A stretch of 64,000 nt of DNA from Colletotrichum lupini (GCF_023278565.1 NC_064677.1:3720001-3784000); one strand, 5' to 3'. Positions 34,901-47,286 are shown, counted from the first letter of the stretch. Made by a program: numbers and translations. Notes: generated by a model from the sequence alone, not told the origin.

Positions 34901-36476
34901 TCTCGATTTTGAGCCCTTTCAACGAAGCGAAACGAAAAGTGGGAGCGGAGATGGATAAGCAACGATGGTTATCTGATAAATGGATAGAAATGGGTGAGTA
35001 GTCGGCAGATATTCATGAGAGATACTCGCTCATAGAGCAAGGAGAAGCGAGGAAATAGTCAAAGTGAACAATGGTGGTTGTATCCTCAACATGCTTGGGT
35101 ACGGATACGGATACACCTGTCGACGTCTGTTCATCGCACAAGAGCAAGTAACAGTAGGTACGCAGTAACCTCCTTCTCTCCAGATCTCCATCTTCTCATC
35201 CCCACTCCTTCCCTCTTCCGACCTCTCTCGGATGTTGGACGTAACCTCCACGTCCTTCATTTCGTTCCTTATTCCCATGTTGCCATCTCATCCCAACCTC
35301 TCACCCTCTCCAAACACCGACGGGATTTATCATCACTACCAGGCCGCTTTAGTCTCGGCGAAGCCTTCCACCATGCTTCCATACCCCTTGGATGATGACA
35401 CCAACGACTTGTTAGTTCACCTGCATTACGGATACAAAGTTGTCGTTTCTTCGTGGCTGTGCTGTTTGTTTCGGTTCTGTTGGCCCCCCTGGTGGTGGGC
35501 GGCTAAGCCCTGCAGGCGAACAGGCAGGTCATCATCGCCAATTCGCAGATTTGCTCCCACCTACTGGGCCAGTCACCCTCCAGAATCCATAAACACAAGA
35601 TTGAAAAGAGAGAACGGCGAGTGGAGCAGGGAGAGGACATGGATGACGGTGGGTTCCCCGCGACAACACGTGCTCACCTGTGGATTCGTTGGACAAGGCA
35701 CCCCTTTCTCCCTAGACCATTACGGCTACCTTACCTTGGTGTAGCTCGAAAGACCGCAGTTCTCGTTCCATTGCTCTACAGACTACGGAGTACTGCAGTC
35801 TAGAGACTACACTAGCCGGCCCGCCCACGTCTCGATGCAGTCACCATGCTGTTCCCCTTCCCAGGCCCAGCATCGAAAGCGGTTGGTGTGTTGTCGGCGC
35901 CCGCCGCTGCCAATAGAAACGGCGGCTCCGCTAGGCAAAGGGTTACTGGGCCCTGAGGGTTGCCGTTTCGGCATCTGCGACTACACCGACGCCGGACCGG
36001 CGAGCTTACCAAGCGGGCTCTTAAAATACCCTGTATTATGGAAGCAATCTACTGGCTGAGGAGTGTATCCGGGCAGAGTGGTATCAATGACATTGCGTCT
36101 CAACCAGGCCCAGGCATCCAGAACCACTGGATAGATACCTATGCCAAAGACTTTCTACAAAGTGCTCGAAGGTTGAGGGAGTACGAACCCCCCATGTACC
36201 GCCGATTCAAGCAAACAAATACAAGTTCCAAGTTGAGAATTGCTACGAAACAGACGCAAGACCGGGGGCCCAGACAATGAGAGCCAAGTGACACAGTCTC
36301 AGAGACTCTTCACCCAGGATGGATGATTGCTGCTGCTTCCATGTATCTCACATGTAAGTAATGCATGTGTCTGTATCAGGTCCGGCGACCCAACATTGGC
36401 AAAATACCTCCACGCCTGCGCCTCTTTCCTCTTTGGCCCTGCGAGTCAACAACACGCACTTACACGCCCCGGACCC
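31993..36476. other. 4.5-kb gene-free interval, strongly purine-rich on the + strand
   Basis: This is the upstream region of the zinc-cluster factor, plus the 3' flank of the subtilase at the right end. From about 32700 to 34000 the + strand is purine-rich, so the factor's own strand is CT-rich, as in many fungal leaders. The densest part (33840-33990) is GA/GAA/GTA triplets. Open frames here reach about 170 codons (for example from the ATG at 35232) but look like random sequence; I support none. Confidence 0.55.
33840..33990. repeat. purine-rich triplet low-complexity tract
   Basis: About 150 bases consist of GGA, GAA, GTA and GAC triplets on the + strand with hardly any pyrimidine. It is followed by a doubled CCATCCACGG unit at about 33991-34010. 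It lies 1.9 kb upstream of the zinc-cluster gene. Confidence 0.85.
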
Positions 36477-37958
36477 TTAGGAGGAAACAACACCGTTGAA
36501 AGCAAGCAGATTGGCAGTACCCTGAGGATCCCGAACCACACCTTCGACAGAAAGCTCCCTCACCCTCGCAAACACCTCATCCGGGGTAGACAAATCCTCC
36601 TCTTTGCCCCTCAGGTACGCGATCAGACCCGTTACGTGCGGGACAGCCTGCGAGGTACCCGAGTACACCGTCGTGCCGTTGTCGAGTCCGAGCGAGCGCA
36701 CCTCAACGCCCGGCGCAAACACCTCGACCAGGCTGCCAAAGTTGGAAAAGGACGCCCGGGTCCGGTTCCAGTCCGCGGCCGCCACCGTGAAGGCGCGTGC
36801 CGCCCGCGCGGGCGAGCGCCGGCTGGCGTCCTGGTTCAGGTTTCCGGCCGACACGACGGTCGGGACACCCAGGTCGTAGGCTGCGTTGACCGCCTCGTCG
36901 AGGGCGGAGGCTGTTGTGCTTACTGGGAACCCTGCAGCAGGAAACCGAGGGAAGGTTGCGTGTTAGTCGAAACTTCAAGGGGGGGGAGTACCCATCTATG
37001 GCCAGCGGGCGCAATATTGGCTTGCGGTTGAATTTCGGGGGTTCTTACCGAGACTCATGCTGATGACGGACTTGGCGAGGCGACCGGGGGTGTCTGTGAT
37101 GTTGTTGACGGCCCAGTTGTAGCCATCGAGGACCGTTGCGACGCTGCCGGTGCCCTGTCCCCGAAAGTTAGACTTGTTAGACTTGACAGGTAGATTTGAC
37201 CACCAGTCACACTGTAAGGGCGACATCCTCCGTGGTAGCAACCGGAGAAAGAGACAGAGGCGACTTACAAAACCAGCAAGGACTTTAACATCCACAACCG
37301 TGGCCTTCTTCGCGACCCCGTACGTCTGGGACCCAACCGTCCCAGCAACGTGCGTGCCGTGCCCGCCAAAGTCATCAAACTCTTCGTCAGGCTGCGAACT
37401 GTATCCCTTCACGGCGTGGCCCGCGAAGTCAGGGTGGTACACCTGCACGCCCGTGTCGACGATATACGCAAACGAGCCCTCGCCCGCAGAGTCATCGTAG
37501 GTATAAGGTTGACCGTCAGACGAGCTCGACAGTTGATTCAGTGACGATAAACTCGCCAAACCCCACGGCGCGGCATCCTGCGTGACGAGGGCGTCAATCT
37601 CCACGAGGCGATTCGGCTCGACAGAAGCCACGGCGCCCTCGACGTCGCCGCTAAGGATCTCGGCGAGCGTGGCCTCGTCAAAGGAGCCCGCGTAGGCGTT
37701 GAAGGCGCCGATGGAAAAGGTCTTGCTGATGCCGCCTGTGGGAGTGGTGTCGCGCCGGCGGCGGGCGTGCACGGAGGCGGCGCGGGAGAGGTGGGACTCG
37801 ATTTGGGAACGGGCGAGGCCCGGTTTCAGGGAGACAATGTACTCGCCCGGGATAGTGCCGTCCGCGGCGACGAAGGCCGGGGCGGGAACCGGTGCGGGAG
37901 CGGCTAGGGCCCAGAGGCCTAGAGTTAGGAGGACTGCGGTTGCGCTGATGACGGGCAT
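36477..37958 (-). CDS. secreted subtilisin-like serine protease (S8, proteinase K type)
   Basis: Model on the minus strand: exons 37958-37269, 37154-37049, 36931-36477; 416 aa. It is a secreted endoprotease. The signal peptide is about residues 1-19 (MPVISATAVLLTLGLWALA), followed by a short Pro/Ala segment and the I9 inhibitor prodomain (GEYIVSLKPGLARSQIESHL ... ASVEPNRLVEI). The mature enzyme begins near 121-135. The catalytic triad is Asp168 (YIVDTGV), His200 (GGHGTHVAGT) and Ser359 (SGTSQAVPH), with oxyanion Asn296 in VVSAGN. Length and architecture fit fungal proteinase-K-like enzymes involved in nutrient acquisition or host interaction. Junctions in frame: LAGF|GTGSVATVLDGYNW and MSLG|FPVSTTAS. 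Nothing is missing from the active site, so it should be functional. Confidence 0.93.
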
Positions 37959-40900
37959 TGTTCACTGTCGAGCGATACTGGCAATTACATCGATATCTGC
38001 ATGTTCTTCAATATTTCATCTACTACTTATACTTCAAAGTGGATGCAATCATGGCATTGATTCTACAGATTCCATCATCGTAAACGCAGAAGAGCCAAGA
38101 CGAGCGCCTGTGGGGTTATCTGACTTTGAGCTTCTCAAAACTGAAGGTCAAGACGGCGATGCAACATCGCCAGTACCTCGTAGATGCGCGAGCAAGGCAT
38201 GAGCAGGGCATATGAGGCGGGCATTTATCCCAATGAGGTATGTTGTAGCTGGGCTCGCCATGACCCGATGCAATTGCGATGCCCGGGTGAACGTTTTCGC
38301 TCTTCTCGTGGAGGACCTGGAAGCATTGGCATCGCTGACGGTCCAGCACTCTGGAGGTGAGGTTCTACAAGTTTATCGCATCTGTAACACCCCGGATTGA
38401 TACGGACCGGAATAGAAATCGCTTCTGCCTGCTTTTCCCCGGAGGTGAACTCCGAGAATGAGAGAGAGAGAGACAAGACAATCACGGGAGCAGGAGGTAG
38501 TCTCTCTTGGCATGCAAGAGCGCGCTGCAGCTGCATGGTTCTGTCACCGTTCCTCGTATCGCCAACGGGCAGCAGCACCAGTCGAGCAGGAGCAGAAGCA
38601 GTAGCCCGAGCATTTGTCAGTTCAAGTTGCGGGAAACAAGACCGGAGAAGCATGAGACGGCATGATGACCAGACGCACGCGGCCCGTCTCGACGGCGTTG
38701 TGTCACTGCCAGGCGAGCATGGCAGGAGCAGAGGGTCTTGTCTCGCGGGAAGGGCTGTGGCCTGTAAGGTAGGCAAGCATGTAAGCCATTGCCCTTTGGT
38801 CACTGGTGATCTGTAATTTGTGGTGTCTGTACTTCAATACCTCGAGTGAGGTATATACAGGAGTACCCATGGTTGTACCTCAGCACTGACCAGATGTTCA
38901 GACCAAGGTATCGAAACGTTTTGTTGCCTTTCCCGGCGCTGTTCCCACGGATGGAAACACACACACAATTCCACTAGAAACCTGACAACTTCCCCCACCT
39001 CACACTTTGCCCAATCCATTCATTTCTCGCCGAGTTTCTGGACAGACACGGCTTGCATCTTGTCTGGCAAACAAAAGCCCATGTCTCGGCTTGATTCACC
39101 GCTTCGGCCATGTCAGCTGCGCCACATGCAATATCCATCCTACCGGCCCGCTTCCGCTGTCTGAGGGGCTTGGATGCATTCGTCTATAGGTCGTTGTCAG
39201 CAGCAAAGGAGGGGGGAAAACAAGGGACCACGGGGACCATGGGGACCATCCCATTTCCAAAGGCGGGATAAACTCTCACCCACTCCTTGACCCTCCATCT
39301 CAGCCCTATGCGCCATAGGTAGACCTCGAAGCATGGCCCTGGGTGACCAGGAAAGCCTCCACTGGCCTTCCCTGGACGTACTGGCCCAAGGGCTTGAGCG
39401 GCCTCCTCTCGAGCCAGGAGCCCCCATGTATCCCACTGCATCTTGAGAATCTGCCTCAAGACTGCCTACATATCGCCTGCCTTAGCGCCGCTGCTCAGCC
39501 ATCGTCCATCAAAAAGCCACCCTCTGCTTCTTGAGAGACTGCAGAAGGAAGCCACACCGACCCACGATTGACGGCACCAGTGTCTTCCCACAATGACGTT
39601 CGCTGCATCTACGCACCTTCTCTGCGTCTTCTTCAGCCCTACCAACCATGATCGCTTACCGTGTAAATGCGATCACGGGCTGACTAGAAGCCGTGGCCTA
39701 CTCCACGCCCGTTTCTAGGTTCTCGCTTCTGCAGGGTAGTCACCGACTTCGACGAACATCAGCCACTCAACACATTCAGGTGTCTAGAGTCTGAGACGTG
39801 AGGGTCCGTCTGATCATCTCTCTTCCCCCTGGAGGAACAACCGATTGGTGTTCCGGCTTCCTCGTCGCCTGGCGGCGCCTCTCCGGTAGATTTCGCCCTT
39901 TGCTGTGGCATGGGGCGGGATGCCGATGTGTCAACTGCGACCACGGACCCGAATCCCACGGACTAGCAACCGGTTCCGGAGATATAGTTCGACCCAAAGC
40001 CCTCGACATTGGGAACTGAGACCTCTGCGAACCAGTGGTGTTCGGGAGTGAGACTCTCCCATGGCTGCGAAGGGCAGCCAGCCAGCGGGCCTCGGTAGTG
40101 ATTTGGATGTCTTTGTGTTATTTCAAATCGACTACGAATGAAAGGCGTCGTATGCCAAGGACCCAAGAGAGCGGCTGATATGACGGTACTTTGCAAGTGG
40201 AATTTACGATAGCCAGCTCGACGCAGGAACATTGCAGAATCTCCCTATGATGATTTCAGCCAGATCGATTGGGAAGCGTTTTCCGCGGCAGCCTTTGGGG
40301 GCTCCATTTCTGCCCGTCACCAAGCATCAATGTCTCTCGGACATGTCCGCTGGCGATTCCCATGACCGCGGGGTAGGGGACGTCTCGGTATGGGACCCCC
40401 ATTCCCTTACACGTGCATCGTGGTTTTATGCACAACGACCCGCGGCTACTTTGATGGCACATTCGGTCTGTCAGGTACCAATCTACCATCGCGAGCTCCG
40501 ATGCCAGAGGGTGGTTCAAGCACCAGGGCATAATGCCTCGCGAGATGCCTTGTCCGACCTGCCTTCACTGCAAATTTCGGGCACCCGTTGGGCCAATCCT
40601 ATCGGACAGGCCAATGCAGCTAAGCTGCATGTCAGAATGGAAGCGAGAGCTTCGCTGGTACGGATTCCATCATGGCCCCAAAAGTTCCACTCGATGGCAG
40701 GCTGTGCTTACAGCCACCAGGGTCTGCCACGCTGGTGCTTGCAAGCTTGGTTCTACTGACCACTGAGCTGGCCGTGCAAACCTCCCTCGGGCCTTTTCCT
40801 GAGCCTCGGTGCGTTGGCTATGATTTCATACGACGGCACGATACCCAAGTATCTGGGTAGTCCGAAACAGTCTGACTGATAGGCGTGTCCATCGTGGAGT

Positions 40901-43671
40901 ACCCCACGCGGTTGATCGTCTACACACACTGGCCGAAGCTGTCCAAATTCGGGCACCCGTATCTGTACATCACAAGCAGACAGTCAGAAACCTCAGGTTA
41001 TCCGAACTTCGGCTTTGCCAGTATCGCCTACTCCTTGCCTCTCTCCGCCTTACGGGGCTGCCCTGAGAACAAATCAAAGATCCCTGGGAAGACTAGTTGA
41101 GGATCAGTCGCTCATGGAACCCACCCTGTCCCGGATGGCTCCAGGCCTCGGCACGCCGTTTCCGCTGCGTCATTCTTCTCGGACTCGCCCGAGATACGTC
41201 CCAGGCTTCCGGGTGCGGGAGCTAAACGTTCTGATCTCCACACCGGTCACGGTGTCACTGGTGTCGCCTCCTAAGGGCCCGTGACGACCACGTTCGTCAC
41301 ACCGGCGCTCTCGGCCGCTGGCATCCGGCCGCCCTTGTACCGCTTCCCTCACACGACACAACATGAAAGACAAATCTTTCTTACTGTCCCAGGACCGATG
41401 GATATAAACGCTCTCACACTTGTGGCGCTCATTCATTGATCGCTAAACGAGATTTCCTTTGCTGTTTGCACGTACAAGAGGTCCGCATCACCTGTAAAAT
41501 TAACATCCAGAACGAGCCCCTGGTCCGATTTGGTGGGCTACTGACGATCAGGTTCACTGACACGATCGAAACCATTATTTTCTTTTCGTAACGGAAATGA
41601 TGCTGACATCTTGGTAGGCAGGAGGATAAGGTATGACAGATGGGTTAGGGACGTTGCTGTGCCGCATGACCGCAGAGCCGGGGCAGGGGTGATCATCTCG
41701 TTGCCTTCTTCCTACTCCTCGGGAGACACCCACCCGACTCTTCTTACGAGCATCGCCAGCAGTCGTACCTTGCTTTCATCGCGATATGGGCAACTGAACC
41801 GCCACTATCGATATCACAATGCTAAGTTTATCATCCAAGGTGGCTTTTGGGGAGACTCGAATCGAGGCAGGCCCAAGCCAGATCCAGCAGTTGATACCTT
41901 CTAGTCCCCAACGCCACGGAGATGGTGTGGATGCACTCGAGTCGTTCCGCCGACCTGACACACCCCTGAATGGCACGCCAGCGAGCTTGGCTGCAGCAAT
42001 TCTGTGCCTTGGGTTAGTTGCCCCTTTTCAAACAATGCAATGTGCGCCCCAGGGAAATGGAAAGCGGCGACTAAGAGATGGGTCATCTACCTATGATCAT
42101 TGGTCCACTGATTGAGACACCAGCTGGTCGGCCACTTTCAAATTTGAACGGGAGGGACCGGTTTGGCCATTCGACTGGTCCAATGTAGGTAAGATACCTT
42201 GATCAATGGGACAAACACCATGCGATGGCGGCGGCGCGGAGCGGAAGCGCGGCGGGTGTTTCCCCTGAATCTCTACGGGTCCCCGGGAGATCTTGTAGTC
42301 TTTGCCGCTTCTATGCTTTTTCCAGTGGTAGAAGACTGCGAATTGTGTTTTGAGGAAAACACCTTTGGCGGCTTGCGGGCTTGTTTCCATCGGTAGTACT
42401 TCTTTCCGCGTGGTGTATACGGCGCAGCATGTTCTTTTATGCCAGGCTACGTGCGATGGCAAAATGCTAGCCGCGGCCTCGTCCCCCAGACTTCTCTTCC
42501 CGTCTCCCACGTCATGTTGAAACTGCTGTCATGACCTCGTTTGGTTTTCGTGATTGTATGGCCAGCCACTTCGTCGTAGTATATACGATGACGAAGCCAG
42601 TGGGTAGAAGGAATAAGCGAAACCTTGGGTAATCACGTAACAATATTGACCTGAACCAGATGTTTTTGCCTATCGACTTACACCAAGATGTAGTAGCTGA
42701 GATTCTCTACAAAAGAAGACCTCTATCACCGCTGAAGACCAGAGATTTGATATCGAAAGCCTATCCACGTCATCACAAAATTCACATTTCTACTCACCTG
42801 CCCACACCCTGTGTAGCGAATAAGCACAGACTCGAGGGTCATGATGAACTCCCCTTCCCCCTCCTCATCATCATACAGGTGATAAATCGCCCTGAATGGC
42901 TGGTGACCTTCCATAGTCATACGAGTTCGTCTTTCTTACGGTCCCATGAATACATCGATGCATTCGTTCTTTTATGACCCCATAATATTGGGGCATTTAA
43001 TCAAAAATAGAATAAGAAGAACGAATTACACCCTGGCCGAAAGACATATATGGAGTATAGCAGGCTTTTTTTTCCTCTACTTGACGCAAGTTCTATGATA
43101 TTCCAGAGCACTGGAGAGGGGGCCAGGCGTTTTTGTCTCGGTGAGGATACAGAACACCGATGTCCCCCCCTTTTCAGGAAACTTTCTTCTCTCTTTTTGC
43201 TATAGTCCTTTCTGGCAACCAGGAAATGTCCCGTATCACGAAGCAACTCGTATTTCACTTGAAGCGTGGCTCCGAGGGCTGTCCCTCGGGTAGGAAACAA
43301 ATACACCATGGCGAGCGATGTGTGAAATTCTCTTTGGTATCCCTGTAGAGACCTCGAACCCCTAGTCTCGGAAGTCTTCATTCCTCAAGTAAGGGCCGGC
43401 TTGTGTTTCGAGAGCCAATACCGTCCACATCGATGGTCGATTTCCATGTCATATAGGGCACAAGTAAACAGTCACGGTACCATTCACTCGACAGACCTTA
43501 AACAACTCCATAGACCGCAAGGGCAAACGGAATGCAACGTGATGCTGTATACTAAATCCACTCTCATTTTGGTATCATTTTCTAACAAAGCACACGATCA
43601 AATCTTCCCGCTATGGCACGCGCTCCAAGCCCACAACCAAAGCGGACATGCAACCGCTCCTTTCGCTACTC
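37959..43671. other. 5.7-kb gene-free interval
   Basis: This is the largest gap in the window, between the subtilase start and the Tul1 gene end. Base composition is ordinary, not AT-rich, so it is not a RIP-degraded transposon of the kind seen at 54-56 kb. The longest frame (175 codons, + strand from about 40232) begins at TTG and has no protein character. A small tandem GGGACCAYG repeat lies near 39225-39250. I see nothing else. Confidence 0.5.
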
Positions 43672-46245
43672 CTACAAGGGAGGCAGCTCCTCTCGACATA
43701 TAGGACATTGTAATCTAAAACGCATCCAACCCTCCAGACACGCGCTGTGGAAGATGTGCCGGCACGGCGTCACCATGTAATTCCTCCTCGTAAACACGCC
43801 GACGACCCCTCCGGCCGTCGGATCCTCCTCGCCCGCCCGCATGACGGGCACCTCGAGCACCTCACGGCAAATAGCGCAGTCGATGGCGCGCAGGTTACTC
43901 CCACCACCGCCGCCCTTCTTATCCCTCACGTCCTCACCGCCGCCGCCCGACCTCACCCTCTCCAGAGACGGCGATCCCGGCTCCGAGAGCAAACCGATCG
44001 GCAGCCCGCCGGCCTCGACGCCATCCTCGCGCAGGATCGGGTGGTAATCCCACGCGTCGGGCGTCCAGCTCTTTGGTATACCGAACCGCGGGCCGAGCAC
44101 GTACTGGAAGGCGAGCACCCAGAGCTGGATCCACAACCACGCGCAAAAAACGAGGAACGCGCGCCGGTCCGTCTCGGCAAAGAGGAAATTGTTCTCGTAG
44201 ACGTAAAAGTAGGCAAAGGGGAGCAGCCGCAGGACGGACTGGCCAATGACAAACTGCCAGGTCAGCGCGCGGCGGCAGTTGCGGATGATGTTGCGGTGGA
44301 TCTGCGGCACCCAGAAGGAAAAGTAGACGAGAGCCACGCTGTTGACGAAGAAGTTGCGCACGCGTGGGTACCAGGACGTGGAGGCGATGGAGACGAGGAG
44401 GATGAGGGACACGGTCATGGCGAAGCGGAATATGACGGACTGGAACGTGACCTCGGGCCCGATGCGATGGCCGCCCCCCGCGCCGGTGCCCGCTGTCGGT
44501 ACGGCTGCCGCACCGCTCGCGGCGTCTGCGATCTCCGCGTCGATATCCTGATCCGAGGGAATGATGATCGGAGGCGAGGGTGCTCTCCTGCGAGGCCCCG
44601 CGGTGACGGGCCGCGGGAGGGAGTCCGCCTCGAGACCTTGCGCAGGCGTTGCCGGCGTGCGCGGCGAGTCATTGTTTGCGTTTTGCTGCTCCCTCTCGGC
44701 GCGCCTTCTGTTCTCAGGCTCCTGCACTTTGTGAATTTCCGCCAAAAAGAAGCCGCCGAGGGACATGGACAGGAATGCTGAAAAGAGGAGCGAAAGTGAC
44801 TCCAGGTACGTGATGCTGGCATCCAAAGCCCACATTGACGCAGCGGCGAAAATACCGCCGTCCACCATGACCATCATGCTAATGGTCGAGTAGCTAATGC
44901 GACCCATCGTCGAAGGTGTAGCTGACTCCTTCATCTGCTGTTTGAGGAGGAGGGCCTGCGTGAGGATCACCATCGCGAAGAGGAGGATCCATACACGGAT
45001 CTTGTGGTAGATAATCTCCGTCTTCATGCCTTGGAGATGTTGTCCATCAACGGGCGCGAAATCCGGCGGCCCCTTGGTCTCGAGAAAGAAGGCGCAGTCT
45101 GGGGACCAAATGACGGCTGAGAGCTGGAGCTCTGGGACGCCGCGAATGGGCGCGCCTTCCGGGAATCGTAATTCCTGCTCAATGTCGCTTATGATCCTTG
45201 CCATGCCCTCCCTGGTTGGGTGAAAGCCCTTCATGTCTAGAAAGTTCCTGTCCGGTGGATGTACTTGGGCATACATGATGTACTCGCAGTGCGGCGTCGG
45301 GTTCAGCGTATCCGGTGGGTTCGACAGGTCCGAAGTCCATGGCATCACGCCATCGTTGAACACCTCCTTCTCCTTCCTACGGAGTACTTCAGCGAGGGTC
45401 AGGTTGAGCAACCGTTGGCTCGACTGGAAGAAGTCTAGGCTGGGTGCTAGATGCGGCAAACCGAAAATGCCGTCAAACTTCTCGCTGGTCGTCGTCAATA
45501 GGATGGTCCCCTGACGAGGCCACTGGACACCATGTAGCCTCATCTCCCAGTTGACGCCGCTGCCCTTGAAATCCTCAATGGTAATGGAAGCCTTTGCGCT
45601 GCGCACCTTGCCGCCGGACGAGGGGCCCTCGTCGTCCTCAACGTCGCTGCGGTAATCCAGCTCCCTCCCGTGCTTACCAGTGTCGACGAGGTCCATCAAG
45701 ATCTTGCCCTCGTCTCCAGTGATATTCCTGGCCCACTCCGACTGCGTGCCGCTCCAATGCAGGCTCGGCGTGATGGCGCTCAGGTTGTAGTTCGTCCATT
45801 CTCTCCTCGACGTCGCTTCCCTCCGGATCCAGGTCCCCTTGACCGCGCCCGTGGCGTTCTGCCACACCGGCTCTCCCTCTCCAATGTCCCACAGGTTCAC
45901 CCCGCCGACGGGCGGTATCGCGTTGTGGCTCCATTCCAAGCAGCGTTCCCGAAAGCGTTCGAGATCGTCCCAGGCGAAACCGTCTTCGGGACGGAAACCC
46001 GTCAGGTTGAGCGACCTAGGGGGCAGGTCCTCGGATGTGCCGTTCTCGCGCGGTGAAAAGTCGCCGTACGTCGAGGTGTTTAGGAGGTCGAGAGCGTGCT
46101 GGTGTCGCCGCAGGCGCTGGATCGCCAGGTCCGAGGCGGAGAAGAGAGACGCGCCGCCATTGCCGGGGGAGAGGAGGATCCAGAAGACGCCGACGAAGGC
46201 GAGGGCGAGGAAGACGAGGCGCGGGTCTCGGTATGGACTGGGCAT
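43672..46245 (-). CDS. TUL1: Tul1/Dsc1-type transmembrane RING E3 ubiquitin ligase
   Basis: Single exon, 857 aa. Tul1 (DscA/Dsc1) is the catalytic subunit of the Golgi DSC ubiquitin ligase complex. In fungi this complex degrades mislocalised or orphan membrane proteins and, in many species, processes the sterol regulator SREBP. An N-terminal membrane segment (LVFLALAFVGVFWILL) is followed by a long lumenal region with several N-glycosylation motifs. A group of membrane helices starts at VWILLFAMVILTQALLL and resumes after a disordered Pro/Ala/Arg-rich loop. The C-terminal RING-H2 has Cys790, Cys793, Cys828, His830, His833, Cys836, Cys847 and Cys850 (CAIC ... CRHIFHSAC ... CPIC). The protein ends EELPPL just after the last cysteine, as in the family. 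The start ATG is the only one before the first membrane segment. It shares a 618-bp divergent promoter with the HSBP1-like gene. Confidence 0.93.
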   Translation of the reverse strand: MPSPYRDPRLVFLALAFVGVFWILLSPGNGGASLFSASDLAIQRLRRHQHALDLLNTSTYGDFSPRENGTSEDLPPRSLNLTGFRPEDGFAWDDLERFRERCLEWSHNAIPPVGGVNLWDIGEGEPVWQNATGAVKGTWIRREATSRREWTNYNLSAITPSLHWSGTQSEWARNITGDEGKILMDLVDTGKHGRELDYRSDVEDDEGPSSGGKVRSAKASITIEDFKGSGVNWEMRLHGVQWPRQGTILLTTTSEKFDGIFGLPHLAPSLDFFQSSQRLLNLTLAEVLRRKEKEVFNDGVMPWTSDLSNPPDTLNPTPHCEYIMYAQVHPPDRNFLDMKGFHPTREGMARIISDIEQELRFPEGAPIRGVPELQLSAVIWSPDCAFFLETKGPPDFAPVDGQHLQGMKTEIIYHKIRVWILLFAMVILTQALLLKQQMKESATPSTMGRISYSTISMMVMVDGGIFAAASMWALDASITYLESLSLLFSAFLSMSLGGFFLAEIHKVQEPENRRRAEREQQNANNDSPRTPATPAQGLEADSLPRPVTAGPRRRAPSPPIIIPSDQDIDAEIADAASGAAAVPTAGTGAGGGHRIGPEVTFQSVIFRFAMTVSLILLVSIASTSWYPRVRNFFVNSVALVYFSFWVPQIHRNIIRNCRRALTWQFVIGQSVLRLLPFAYFYVYENNFLFAETDRRAFLVFCAWLWIQLWVLAFQYVLGPRFGIPKSWTPDAWDYHPILREDGVEAGGLPIGLLSEPGSPSLERVRSGGGGEDVRDKKGGGGGSNLRAIDCAICREVLEVPVMRAGEEDPTAGGVVGVFTRRNYMVTPCRHIFHSACLEGWMRFRLQCPICREELPPL

Positions 46246-46863
46246 GGTGTGCGGCGTGCCTTGTGCCGCTCAACTCGGGGCCATTGCTCTGCTGCTCTGG
46301 CCGGCGGGTGTCGGTTGTTGCAGGAAGCCTTGTTGGTCGAAAAAAGGGAGACACAGTTAAAAAATGTCCGTAGCGTAGCAATCGGGAATGGGTGACGATG
46401 TACGGATGAACTGAACACTGTAGACCAAAAGTAACTTTGAAGACGGATGACGGCATCAGCCAAGTTGCTGAAAGCGGACCGTTTGACGGCGCAACGGATA
46501 CCGGAGCCCGGGGATGCTTCAGTCGTCTTATCGCCTTAGGCAGGCCCCACGGAGGGCGGATAGGTACCCATCCCCTGGTGCTAGCGCTGCACGCCGTAGC
46601 AGACACCTTCCAGAGCTGGCCTCCGCGTGCGCATCTTGGCCCCTCCGCATTACATGTTTGCTGGAACCAACAGCGCAAACACATTGAACCCCACCAAACC
46701 TGGACCGCTTCATCTCTCATAACTCCCAGCCAGCCAAACATCAAGGCTCACAACCCCGCCGACGTTATCTCAAAAACAAACAAAACAACTTAGACAACAG
46801 CGTCGGGATTTTCACACTCTGTTTCTTCCTCTGACTATTGAAAGGCTCTCTCGCAGATAAACA
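46246..46863. promoter_or_regulatory. divergent promoter, Tul1 / HSBP1-like gene
   Basis: These 618 bp separate the two start codons. A CAAA/ACAA-rich segment at about 46740-46800 lies just upstream of the HSBP1-like ATG and fits a leader. I assign no specific factor site. Confidence 0.55.
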
Positions 46864-47286
46864 ATGGCCTCCAACAACCCCGACTCAAGCGCAAACCAGT
46901 CTGCGGTCAGTTACTTCACCTTTCACTTGGCCTCTGGCACGTCGCCTGTCCTGCTGTCGACCCAGGGCGGCAGACAAAGTCATGAGTATGGCCTTCCATA
47001 AACTAACTCGAAGAACCTCACAGATCTCTGAGGATCCCAAGACAGACGTCAACGCAGCCGTTGAGGAACTTCTCAACACAATCTCTAATAAGTTCGCGGG
47101 CGTCTCAAGTGAGATATTTGCAAAGAGTAAGCCTAGGAAGTCCCCGAGAAAATGGAATCTAGCTCATGTTCCTGTACTACGTACTAAAGCTACGCAGTGG
47201 ACGAAATGTCTCGCCGCCTTGACAACCTTGAGGCGGCTCTTCTAGCTAACAAGGAGAAGGACGCCGGCCCGTCCAAGTCGTCTTGA
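46864..47286 (+). CDS. HSBP1: HSBP1-like heat-shock-factor-binding coiled-coil protein
   Basis: Model: exons 46864-46905, 47024-47126, 47198-47286; 77 aa. HSBP1 proteins form trimeric coiled coils; animal members bind heat-shock factor and the WASH complex, while the role in filamentous fungi is poorly known. The spliced protein reads MASNNPDSSANQSA, then ISEDPKTDVNAAVEELLNTI, NKFAGVSSEIFAKMDEM, SRRLDNLEAALLANKEKD and a short Ser/Lys tail. Hydrophobic residues in heptad positions and the DEMSRRLDNLE block match family PF06825. The second junction creates the Met in AKMDEM (A|TG split across the intron). No single exon exceeds 35 codons, so automated pipelines may miss it. Confidence rests on the coiled-coil pattern and clean splice sites. 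Confidence 0.82.

Noticed and set aside
35232..35744. 170-codon + strand ATG frame upstream of the subtilase gene end
   Set aside because: Composition resembles translated intergenic DNA (Trp/Cys/His runs); no signal peptide or domain.
40232..40759. 175-codon + strand frame in the large gap
   Set aside because: Starts at TTG, has no recognisable features and no splice partners.
43345..43400. second tRNA-like TCGAACCCC motif
   Set aside because: No cloverleaf can be formed around it.
43747..44781. 344-codon + strand frame opposite Tul1
   Set aside because: Antisense shadow; the minus frame has membrane helices and a complete RING-H2.
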